Positions 1 to 9,560 of a DNA stretch of 64,000 nucleotides are shown here, piece after piece. This DNA is from Aristolochia californica. Lineage: Eukaryota; Streptophyta; Magnoliopsida; Piperales; Aristolochiaceae. Within the stretch, counting starts at the first letter, position 1; each line of letters starts with the position of its first letter. The position numbers and the translations under genes are program-made. A model generated the notes under the pieces. It had not been told where the DNA came from, searched no databases, and was given only the letters and a program-made list of their open reading frames with translations. The DNA is taken from NCBI GenBank assembly GCA_029961685.1, contig JARWKL010000008.1:6946501-7010500 (forward strand), read 5' to 3'.

Positions 1-164
1 TCAGGATATAGACAGTTTCTTCAGGATACAGAAATGCTCGAAAACTTCTTTCTGTCAGTAACAATTTCTACCACATGTCAGTTGACACTCAGGAAAAAAA
101 AATGCTCGAAAACATCTTTGTGTTAGTAACAATTTCAGCAATACAGGAAACGAAATGAAGTTGA

Positions 165-247
165 TGTTAAGCACCTAGCCAATACTACCCAAAAGACTGG
201 CCTTTTAGGAGCGGAAGACATAGGTACTTAACCCCAGGACCATAACA
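165..247 (-). repeat. TRIM 3' LTR
   Basis: This 83-bp copy matches 400-482 at all but a few bases. The visible differences are in the AAAGACTGGCC versus AAAGATCAGCC stretch. Confidence 0.85.
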
Positions 248-399
248 GTACACCCCGCCCTCCCGAGCCGACGACCACGGTGACCTTAACACAGCAATGG
301 GGACCGGGTCAGGAGCCCATACTCCCTGCCAGGGGCGTGCGGTCCACCTGCGCACGCAGGGACTCGAAATCGGGACGTAATGCCTGCTCTGATACCAAA

Positions 400-482
400 T
401 GTTAAGCACCTAGCCAATACTACCCAAAAGATCAGCCTTTTAGGAGCGGAAGACATAGGTACTTAACCCCAGGACCATAACA
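400..482 (-). repeat. TRIM 5' LTR
   Basis: This 83-bp copy is adjacent to the primer-binding site (386-397 on the + strand). It begins with TG and ends with CA. Confidence 0.85.
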
Positions 483-1723
483 GTCGAATTCTTTTACTCT
501 TCGTTATGGAGATGAAACTTTTGCAAGCCTCCATAATCTCTTTTGGCCTTTTCTCCAAAACTGATAAGTCTATGGAGTAAAGTACCATCTGCTTTATGAA
601 TCCATATGAATAAAACAGGGATGCATATTTTGAGTCTATTTCATGACTCAGCTTCACTTGATTCCAACTGTTGCTGGACTCAGTGGTGAAGAAGGGAGTG
701 TTCATCCCTTGTCCAATTTGTTCATTCTATCTTTGGAATTGAACAGTATGATCAGATTCGATCTTTGAACGAATATTATCCACCTTTTGAGAGTGTAGCG
801 AGAGTTTCTCAGACAGACATAATGTCTGAAAGTTTTAAAAGTTTAAATTTGTTTAAAAACTCAAACTCATTAAAACTTGTTTTATTTGGTTTATTTAAGC
901 TTTTCAACCTTGTAAACTCAGACGGGATAACCAATTTAGTCTTGAATGATTTCTCATTACTAGACAAGTTCGTTTCCATCAAGGATGGATCTGTTAAAAA
1001 TTCCTTTTCAACTCGAGACTGACAGGTAGAAGTCCCTGATTCCAATTTCATCGAAATAGTTAAGGTTTCCTTTCCATCTTTAGACTGGCAGGTAGAAATC
1101 CCTGATATAGATGGGGTACCATTACTCAACTATAAAAATAAGAATACTAACAATTGAAGCTGGACAGAAAAAGACTAACAAAATTAAAAATAAAAGAAAT
1201 TCCAGCAACTATATAAAAAAAGAATCAATATGAGAAAAGAAAAATAATAGATTTCTTCAATCCTGAAAACTATAGTCGAAATCCTGAAAATCAAAGCTAT
1301 GATACCATGTTGATTTTCAGGACTCCATGAATTTAACTCATTGAGAAAAAGGGAGAGAGACCCTTTGGGAGAAAACCAGAGGAAGAAGAGGTTATGGACT
1401 TGATTTCCTAACCCTCCCCCTGAATCTCTATTTATAGATTAATGAAATTACTGTATTACAATAATACCCCTGAACTGAGGGTTTAGGGTTTAGGGTTTTA
1501 ATCCTGAAATTTTAACTTAATTATATCAATGTCATCTCTATGAGATGACTCCTTATTTACCATCCTGCCATCATTGTATGTGGCCTATGGGCCTTCTCCT
1601 TCATTTGTGGGCCTTGAGCCCATCTTCTATATCTCTTGTCTTATGGGATTGGGCCCATCTTCCAACACACTTGGATATGTGGGCCTTCCTTGGTAGTGTG
1701 GGCTTGGGCCCTATCTTCCAACA

Positions 1724-2103
1724 ATCATCAACATACACGGCCAATAAAATCTTCCATTTGATAGTATCTTTAACATATACTGAGTGATCAATCGAGCACC
1801 TATGAAAGCCAAATCGTAGAAGCGCTTGATTGAATTTATCAAACCAGGTCCAAGGGGACTGTTTAAGCCCATATAAAGATTTCTTTAAAAGGCATATGGA
1901 CTCCCCCTCAACCAAATATCCTGGTCGTTGGACCATATAAATTTCTTCGCGTATATCACCATTTAAAAATGCATTTTTTACATTGAGCTGATATACTAGC
2001 CAGGATGAGTTACCAGCAATAGAGAGGATGATCCGTACCAAGTTTAGTTTTGCAACCGGAGAGAAAGTCTCTTCATAATCTATCCCATAGCACTAAATAT
2101 TAC
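1724..2103 (-). pseudogene. Ty1/copia reverse transcriptase fragment (middle part)
   Basis: The minus-strand translation reads GIDYEETFSPVAK, then QLNVKNAFLNGDI, KSLYGLKQSP and finally LAVYVDD, the catalytic box of copia-type reverse transcriptase. Coding stops at 1724, where the LARD-B LTR cuts in directly after YVDD. On the other side it meets LARD-A copy 1 at 2104. The N-terminal part of the same domain lies beyond that insertion at 3628-3930. It is a fragment and not a functional gene. Confidence 0.9.
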
Positions 2104-3627
2104 TGTTGAATTTATGAAAAAGAAAAATACTTCATTGACATGTACATGAACCTCTATTTATAATAGAGGAAGGTAGTAGAGTCCTACTATAATAAACTAC
2201 TTTTGTCCCAATTACACCCAAACTCTAACACTTAAAGTTAAGTCCTAGCATAATTAAATAACTCATTTTAGATAAAAGATAAACATAACTCAAACTAAAA
2301 CTCTTTTAGGACGTGACCATAGGATAAATATGCCTTTGTGAGTCCTTGAACTTCCAACTTATGTGATAAGGATGACAACTTGTAGTAATCATGGTGGGTC
2401 CTACTTCTTATGTGCTTGGGCCCATCTTGTGGGTTTTCCTTGGTCATGTGGCCCATGTTATAATACTTTTATATATGTGGGCATTCCTTGGTCATGTGGC
2501 ATTGGGCCTATCTTCCCACACTTCCCCTCAAGCTGGGGGTGAGAGAACAACAAGAACTCCTAGCTTGCTGCAAATGATGTATATTTTTTTTTTGTATAAA
2601 ATGGCACATATTCCAATATGCCTTCATCTTCCAACACACCCCCTCACACTATTGCATCCTTCCATGAGGCCCTGCTGGCATAGTATAAGTGAGAGTAAAA
2701 ATCACTCCTAGGAGGTAAGACATTGCTCTATACTCTAGTCCTAATGCTGGATGTAGGGCACACTCCGTCTTCTGTAGGTAGTGTGTCTATCGGTATGCTA
2801 TGAAGTGTCCACCACCGTGTCCTTCCACAGGACAACGATTCTCAAGTGGTAGGAGTAATAAAAGTCATTATGGGGGGGGGGGGGTAGTGGGTTTATTTAT
2901 AATGGTGTCCCAATCCGGACACCGACTCTCATGGTATCCCAACCGTAACATTTTTTAGAGTTAAATTTATCATGGTGCCCCAATCCGGGCACCGACTCTC
3001 ATGGAGTCCCAACCGTGATATTTTTGAGAGTCAAATAAATTATGATATGAGAAAAGGTATTGAGGCCATCTCTTCTTCAATAATAATGTCTCATCAAAAG
3101 AGACATAATAGTAGCAACTCTAATGTAACATGATCATCTTCCAACACATATAACACAAACCAAATAATAAATCTCGTAGAAGGACCCATGAAATAATCAT
3201 AATCCAATATAAATATTTTTCTTAGATGAAGAAGCTTCATCTTTTGTGCTCCCCTTTTATTGAATATTTTGCTGACATAAACTTATTCACAACATAAGGA
3301 ATAAAATACCTCTTTCTTGTACTTCTTGTACTTTTCCCCCTCAAGTTGGGAAGTAATGGCAGTGATCCCAACTTGAACCAAATATCATAGATGTAGCAAT
3401 AAGCCAAAATAACATAGATGTATAAATAAACCCTCAAACCAAGGAGAAGTAAGATATTTTCCAACTTATGTGATAAGGATGCCAGCTTGTGGTAATCATA
3501 GTGGGTCCTACTTCTTATGTGCTTGGGCCCATCTTGTGGGCCTTCCTTGGTCGTGTGGCCCATATTATAATCCTCTTAGATATGTGGGCCTTCCTTGGTC
3601 ATGTGGCCTTGGGCCTATCTTCCAACA
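2104..3627 (-). mobile_element. LARD-A copy 1, internally deleted non-coding LTR element
   Basis: On the minus strand a complete 3' LTR (2104-2520) is preceded by the polypurine tract (complement of cccctcaagctgggggtgag, from 2524). About 0.95 kb of non-coding interior follows, then only the last 160 or so bases of the 5' LTR (about 3464-3627). Primer site, leader and most of the 5' LTR are missing. The flanking 5-mers ATTAC (2099-2103) and ATAAC (3628-3632) differ by one base, so the outer ends are the original ones. The interior holds the shared 3' block (about 2645-2855), a G13 run (2872-2884), hairpin repeats (2895-3030) and the GTCTC/GAGAC hairpin (3088-3104). It interrupts a copia reverse transcriptase inside the VAKGY region. 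Confidence 0.8.
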
Positions 3628-3930
3628 ATAACCTTTTGCAACAAGGAATGCTTTAAGGTGAGAACCCAACCCATCTGGTTTGTGTTTCACCGAAAAAGCC
3701 CATCTGCAACCAACCGGACTTTTCCCTTTTTGGAGTGATGCCAATGTCCATGTTTGATTTTCAGATAATGCATGCATTTCTTCATCCATAGCCACCTTCC
3801 ATCCTGGATGCTTCAGGGCCTCTTGATAGAATTGTGGTATGGAAACAGATGAAAGTGAAGCAAGAAACTGAACACACTCAGAAGATAAGCGCTGAGAAGA
3901 CATAAAATTGGCAAATGGATGACATGTAGA
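3628..3930 (-). pseudogene. Ty1/copia reverse transcriptase fragment (N-terminal part)
   Basis: The minus-strand frame contains LSSVSIPQFYQEALKHPGW, then MDEEMHALSENQTW, PVGCRWAFSVKHKPDG and LVAKGY, the usual start of the copia RVT_2 domain. Reading breaks at the LARD-A copy 1 LTR (3627) and resumes at 2103 with the GIDYEETF segment, so the two pieces were one gene. Upstream it is cut by LARD-A copy 2. The gene is broken. Confidence 0.9.
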
Positions 3931-5510
3931 TGCACAAGCTTCATCTTTTGTGCTCCCCCTTTCTTGAATATTTTTGTCACATAAACTTATTCACAACATA
4001 TAAAATAAAATACCCATTTCTTGTATTTATTGTACTTCTCCCCCTCAAGCTGGGAGGTAATGGCAGTGATCCCAGCTTGAACCAAAGATCATAGATGTAG
4101 CAATAGGCCCAAATAACAGAGATATATAAATAAGCCTTCAAACCAGGGATAAGTGAGATATTTTCCTGATATATCAACTCAAAAAAAACACAAAAGAATT
4201 GGCTTAAATTCGGATTTTCAATGTAACAGAATACCAGCATGACCTTTGATTCTTCCAATGCAAATATATCTTTAAATATAGATCAGATTGACATGAAATT
4301 TTCTTCGTCTGAAACTAGAATTAAATAAATTTCATCCAAGTATAACATCTCTTCATAAAATATAATTATTAGAAGATAAATAATCTGATAGGTTTCCGTC
4401 TATGTCATTTGACAGAACTAAGTACTGTTTCTCCTATTTTCTAGAATGACCATTGACTCTTGATCAATATCTCCTTATAAAAAAATCATACCTAGAATTG
4501 GTTGAATAGGTAAGAAAATATAATTATATATCTTTCTTTTGATATATAATTTTCCATATAAAGTCTCTTTCTTGATAGCATAAAATACCTCTGAATTTGA
4601 AGCTTTCTGCTATCGTTCGAACCTCTTTTTCAATTTGACCTTTGCTTATTCAAATATCAATTTCTCTTTGAAGATAACTCAGATAAAAAATTGTCTGAAT
4701 AGGTAAAAGAATACACTTACAGATATTTCTTTTGATATATAATTCTCCATATAAAGTCTAGTTCTTTATAGCAAAAAATACCTCGGTATCGAAAGATTTT
4801 TGCTGCTGCTCGAACTTTTTTGCAATCTGACCTTGGCTCATTCAAATATCGATATCTCTCTGTAGATAACTCCGATTGGAACAAATAGGTTTTCTATGCA
4901 AAGTAGGCTCAAATATATTTCCGTAAATATATAATTTGAAATATAAAAAACTACTTATAGAGGTAAAAAATGCAAAGTAATCTACTAGTGTAGGGACTAA
5001 AAAATATAACTACGAACCTAGACTTAGGGTTTAGGGTTTAGAGAAAAGGATCACATTACAACTCACAGAACCTACTTTGATACCATGTTGAATTTATGAA
5101 AAAGTGAAATACTTCATTGACATCAATAACTTGTTGTAATCAGAGTACATAAACCTCTATTTATAATAGAGGAAGGTAGTAGAGGAGTCCAATTACAATA
5201 AAACTACCCTTGTCCCAGTTACACCAAAACTCTAACACTTGAAGATAAGTCCTAACATAATTAAATATCTCAATATAGATAAAAGACAAACATAACTCAA
5301 GCTAAAACTCTTCTTGGTCGTGACCCTAAGATAAAGATCCTTGTGTGATTCCTTCTTGATCTTCCAATTGATTTGATAAGGATGCCAGCTCATGGTAATC
5401 ATTGTGGGTCCTACTTCTTATGGGCTTGGGCCCATATGTGGCCCATCTTATAATAATCGTAGATATGTGGGCCTTCCTTGGTCGTGTGGGCTTGAGCTTA
5501 TCTTCCAGCA
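3931..5510 (-). mobile_element. LARD-A copy 2, 3'-truncated
   Basis: A full 5' LTR (5086-5510, 425 bp, ending CTTCCAGCA on the + strand) has a slightly decayed primer site beside it (CTTTGATACCA, about 5075-5085). About 1.1 kb of leader follows. The interior ends abruptly near 3931 without the shared 3' block, polypurine tract or 3' LTR. The leader has no domain-bearing open frame. It is A/T-rich and holds repeated half-similar segments (about 4160-4900), suggesting old internal duplication. No target duplication is visible because one end is lost. Confidence 0.75.
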
Positions 5511-6316
5511 ACTTTTATGCGGTGAGGTATCATGAACAAAACATGTGCAACCAAATACTTTAAGAGGAAGAGAAAATAGATCTACACCATGAAACAAAAT
5601 AGAATACGGAGTTTGATTTCTAAGTACTGAGGAAGGTAACCTATTGATGAGAAAGCATGTTGTAAGAATAGCATGAGGTCAATAAAAGTAGGGTACCTTC
5701 ATGGAGTAGAGGAGGCCCCGAGCAACTTCAAGGCGGTGATGATTCTTTCTTTTAGCAACTCCATTTTATTGAGGGGTATAGGCATATGATGTTTGATGAA
5801 GAAGCTCGTTACCCTCACGAAATAATTTAAACTCATTAGACAAATATTCCTTAGCATTATTGGATCTAAGGATTTGATTTTTTTTTCCAAATTGCATTAG
5901 AACCATTGCATGAAGGTTTTTAAAAATAGAAAGAATTTCTAATCATTCTTTAAACAAAAACAACCAAATCACTCAGGTAAAATCATCCACAAAAGTAACA
6001 AATAGTGAACCTGATAAATGTTAGAGACCTTTAAAGGGCCCCATACATCAGAATGTATTAATGCAAACGAAACAGTACTAGTAGTTGTACAACGAGGAGA
6101 ATGTATACTCATAACATACTTACTCAATTGACATGCCTCACAATTGAAATTAGACAAACATTTAAGCGATGGAACTAAAGAACAAAGTGACGAGGTAGAT
6201 GGATGACCAAGTCGGTTGTGCCAAAGTTGAGCCTCAGATGTAGTGGATGAAATAGCCGCTACTGGTGGAAGAGTAAAATAGTATAAACCCCCTTTTTCAT
6301 GGCCGCCACCAATCAC
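5511..6316 (-). pseudogene. Ty1/copia GAG-pre-integrase and integrase fragment
   Basis: The minus strand encodes AQLWHNRLGHPSTSSL, then NFNCEACQLSKY, the pre-integrase zinc (HHCC) signature. FALIHSDVWGP, the start of the integrase core, follows. Farther along are a run ending MPIPLNKMELL near 5750 and a segment reading KVFGCTCFVHD near 5540. Several frameshifts and stops separate these pieces. LARD-A copy 2 ends the reading at 5510. Confidence 0.88.
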
Positions 6317-7073
6317 CTATTTCATAGTTAGATCCAGAAATATACACAAAGATGGAGAGAAGGAAACAAAATAATTCAATTGTTTGGTTAATTGACAAAC
6401 GGAGAGCAAATTTAAAGGAGATTGAGGAACAAATAACACATCTTGGAGAGGAATAGACGCGGTAAGTCTTTCTCCTCCCCATATACAAATAATACATCTT
6501 GGAGAGGTCCTAACATATACACGAAGAAGCTGAGTCTTAGCCACCTCTTGATATGGCTTAATATTAGTAAGGCAAATAGCCACTGCTAGGGCCTCGTGCT
6601 GTTTTTCTTGAACATCAATGTCAGTAGAGTATGGTTGAGCAATTTTCCATTCTTGGAAAAAGGTCACAAAATTGGGCCAGAAACTCATGAATATTATCTC
6701 CTTGTTTGGTATCCAACATACTTTGGAAAGCATCATATACTCTTTGCACGAAGTTGGTACTAGAATAGAGCTTAGCACATGTGTCCCAAATATCCTTGGA
6801 AGTTTCCAAGTGGACCACATTGTTAGCGGCATGCTCTTCCATGCTGTTAATAAGCCAACTGATAACCATGTTATCATTTTTTACCCATTTACGGTAGACT
6901 CCATCTTCTTCATCAATCGGAGGAGGGATTTTGATAAAATGACTGAGAAGGTCACGAGTAATGAGAACCCTCCTTACCGATTGTGACCAGATGAGGTAAT
7001 TGGAAAGACCTCTTAGTTTAATTGTAGTAATTCGGAGTATGTCACTCTTATTACTCATATATCCACTCTCCAT
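6317..7073 (-). pseudogene. Ty1/copia gag and protease remnant
   Basis: The minus-strand ATG at 7073 opens a frame with SDILRITTIKLRGLSNYLIW, then PPIDEEDGVYRKWVKND, WLINSMEEHAANNVVHLE and IWDTCAKLYSS, the typical copia gag (UBN2-type) head. A frameshift near 6640 moves reading to another frame. A deletion joins gag to the end of the protease region (VLFVPQSPLNLLSVCQLTKQ). The zinc knuckle and the protease active site are gone. Confidence 0.88.
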
Positions 7074-7924
7074 GTTGACTCAAATTAACTAGTGAGGTCA
7101 ATTATCAAAGGGGCTCAAATAACAATTACACAACGTAATTTGAAGCACTTGTAGACCAAATTAGCTAGAAAAAATAAGTAGAGAATATTTTTACGAGAAT
7201 AAGCACCAAATCATGGAAAAATTGGTGCTTTTTTCAAGTGATAACAAGAACCAGCCACTACTCGACTTCTTTTATATTTATCAAAAAAATAGAGAGAAGA
7301 GAATAGATTCAACTTTTATCCTTCATCCAAACTCAACCACAAAACCGAGAGCAACTTTAGACAAGGCCTTTCTTGGCAAAATAAATTCCAAGTCATGGGA
7401 ATACTTCAACACAAAAAAAGATTCGATTGCTGAAGTTCAAACGTAAAAATAATAAGGATAAGTGAGTGCTGGAATTTCATCAAACATATAACGGTCATCC
7501 AACAACATAACACACTTCCATGAGTAACGTTAGATTATAGAATTGACAGCAACATATGCTGGAATCCCATATCAACAATGTTTGATTCCCATTACAAAAA
7601 GGTAACTGAATCCAAATAACAAACAGGAAAAAACAACCTTTGATCTATCATGTAATTTTGGTACAAGATGATCAAGACTACAACATCCTTTTAGTTATAC
7701 AAGATAGATCTTCACAATGTTTATGAATATTATCTTGACTTTACATGAATCAAGAATTCAAGAAGAGGGGGGAAATTGAAACCATAAAGAGAGAATATGA
7801 AAAAAAAAAAAAAAACAGATTTTACCTATGTCTTCATGGCAGAACTCCTTTTTCTATAAACAACTTCTTGAATGGATGACATAACTACTTGAATAAGGAT
7901 CCTAACCTCCATGCTCTGATACCA
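7074..7924 (-). other. Leader and primer-binding site of the left copia element
   Basis: This is non-coding sequence between the gag start and the 5' LTR. GCTCTGATACCA at 7913-7924, directly against the LTR, is the complement of the initiator-Met tRNA primer site TGGTATCAGAGC. An A15-type run lies at about 7800-7815. The short open frame at 7213-7446 has no recognisable domain. Confidence 0.75.
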
Positions 7925-8317
7925 TGTAGAAGTTAGGGCCCCATGAGAACGACTCTAGGTTAACGTGGAAGAAGAAGGAGGGAAGAGAGAGAAGAGGGAG
8001 AAAGTAGAAGGACGTTAGAGAGGAGAGTATGGATTAATGGAAGGAGAGAATGCTTCAAGGGAGAAGAGAGGGCGGTTGGATGATTTATCAAAGAGATGAG
8101 AAGGCTTGAATGCCTTACTTCTTAGCCAATACTCTCTTATTTATAGTGTTACAAAGCCCTTAAGGTTACAATTCAATAGATTAAAAGGCATACTAAGACA
8201 ATGTATTTATATCATCATGCCATCCTTATGTAACATACCATAAATAACCACTTTGCCACTTCTTTGACAGGTGGGCTTCTAGCCTTGAGCTTGTGGGCTT
8301 GAGCTCATCTTCCAACA
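7925..8317 (-). repeat. 5' LTR of the left copia element
   Basis: This 393-bp sequence reads TGTAGAAGTT...CTTCCAACA on the + strand and lies directly beside the primer site at 7913-7924. It is rich in GA tracts and has the short CTTATTTATAG motif typical of these LTRs. The matching 3' LTR is not in the window. Confidence 0.8.
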
Positions 8318-9140
8318 ATTCCAATATGGATAGCTCTCTCTAGAAAGATCAAATTTAAAAACGGTTTATTAGTATATAAAGTAGACATGCAAAGATTTTT
8401 ATTAAGAAATAATTTTCTATATAATTTCTCAATCATGTTGGTACAAACTATAAAGTTGGGGCGATTTGTGGCTATTTGAAACTTTTCTGCTTCTTGACCT
8501 TTGTTGTTTCATATGTAAATTTCTCTCCCTATAAAATTATGATTACAAAAAATATTTTTGAGTTGGAAACTAGACTAAAAAATCTTTCCAACTATATATA
8601 AGTTTCTATATAAAAATTATGTTAGGAGAGTGAGAAGAACAATAAAAATAGGAATGTGGAAAGAGGACAAAGGGAAAAACATGATACTCTTATTTTTTTT
8701 CTTCTTCTTCCTCCCTTTCTTCTCCGCCATCTTCTCCTTTTCCATGTCAAATCTTTCCTGCTCGGATACTGTGTTGATTTCTAGGGCCAACACATGAAGT
8801 CAAAATATCTCAAGGGAAGAAGAGAAGAGTGGACCTCTAGCTCTTGGAAGAGAGGAGAGAAGAAACCAAGGGAGAGCAAAAAGTGGAAAAGGGAAAGAGG
8901 AGTAAGGACAAATTTGACCCAAGAGGGATAGGCTTGAATGTTCTACCTTATTCCTTTAGTGTGTATTTATAGTTGTAGGAAATATGTTTACAATAACTAC
9001 AATGCCCTTAGGGCTATATGCTTCAAAAGGAAAACGACATAAGAGAACATACACCAACTTGCATAATTACAATTATATTCCATCTCTATGAAAGTTCTCC
9101 TTATTTATTAACCATGCCACTCCTTCACACATGGATGTTT
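8318..9140 (-). mobile_element. LARD-D remnant 1 (leader plus partial 5' LTR)
   Basis: Minus-strand leader-like sequence (8318-8771) adjoins an LTR-like block starting TGTTGATTTCTAGGG at 8772. GCTCGGATACTG beside it is a decayed primer site. The block is recognisable to about 9140 and lacks the usual CTTCCAACA end. The same leader and LTR start recur at about 10500-11325, so this is one of two related copies. No coding domain is visible. Confidence 0.55.
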
Positions 9141-9560
9141 TTTAATTTGAAACTTTAATTTGAAAATAATCTTAGTCTAGAAACTTGTGTGTTTGAAAGG
9201 AAAGTCTAGTCTTGTGTTGCTTGAAAAAGAAATTTGATTGCCTTGTTTTGATTCATCTTGTTCTTATTCACATCTTGCTTGTACTCATCATCTTGTTCTC
9301 TCCCTTGGATATTCTAGTCACATAAAATTTGATTACCTCAACACATGGAACTCTTCATTGTATATTATGCTTCTTCTTCATAATCATGGAATTCAGAGGG
9401 AGGCATAACCAATAGCACTTAACTTCCAATCTGAATTCTTACATGTAAACAAAATAAGAAGAGGGCGTACGTGAAATCAATAGAGTAATGAATATGACTT
9501 GACTTGATTCAGCTTGTAGAATCCTTTATGGTAGGTTTTGTTACCTACATCATCAATCAT
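9141..9560. other. Unassigned A/T-rich spacer
   Basis: I see no gene, clear repeat end or structured site in this 420-bp stretch between two LARD-like remnants. Confidence 0.5.

Larger units (their letters stand above)
165..482 (-). mobile_element. TRIM/SMART-like miniature LTR retrotransposon (318 bp)
   Basis: Two 83-bp direct repeats (165-247 and 400-482), each TGTTAAGC...ATAACA on the + strand, flank a GC-rich 152-bp interior. Beside the right copy is GCTCTGATACCA (386-397), the complement of the initiator-Met tRNA primer site, two bases from the LTR. Beside the left copy is the complement of a purine tract (about 250-265, CACCCCGCCCTCCC). The flanking 5-mers GTTGA (160-164) and GTCGA (483-487) differ at one base, as an aged target duplication would. 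It has no coding capacity and so would depend on enzymes from elsewhere. It is inserted in the leader of the LARD-B element and so is younger than that element. Confidence 0.85.
1..1723 (-). mobile_element. LARD-B type LTR element, 5' part, runs off the left edge
   Basis: Read on the minus strand, a 416-bp LTR (1308-1723) is followed by a decayed initiator-Met tRNA primer site (GCTATGATACCA on the + strand at 1296-1307) and about 1.3 kb of leader. The LTR begins TGTTGATTTTCAGG on the + strand and ends CTTCCAACA, and it resembles the plus-strand LTRs at 48379 and 61799. It carries TTTAGGG-like units near 1479-1499. The leader has no recognised coding domain; short open frames at 463-705 and 765-1129 match nothing known to me. 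The element sits in the reverse transcriptase of an older copia. The possible target duplication ATCAT (1724-1728) cannot be checked because the other end is outside the window. Confidence 0.75.

Noticed and set aside
165..482. A tRNA or 5S-like gene in the GC-rich segment
   Set aside because: The GC-rich part is the interior of the TRIM; I see no cloverleaf and no 5S internal promoter boxes.
463..1129. Open frames on both strands (463-705, 765-1022, 809-1129)
   Set aside because: They lie in LARD-B leader sequence, have no recognisable motif, and the two at 765-1129 overlap on opposite strands.
2391..2711. Open frames such as 2391-2711, 29487-29735 and 57663-57938 that look conserved between loci
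   Set aside because: They recur because they lie in repeated LTR and interior sequence; none carries a domain of its own, and the last includes a genuine copia fragment already listed.
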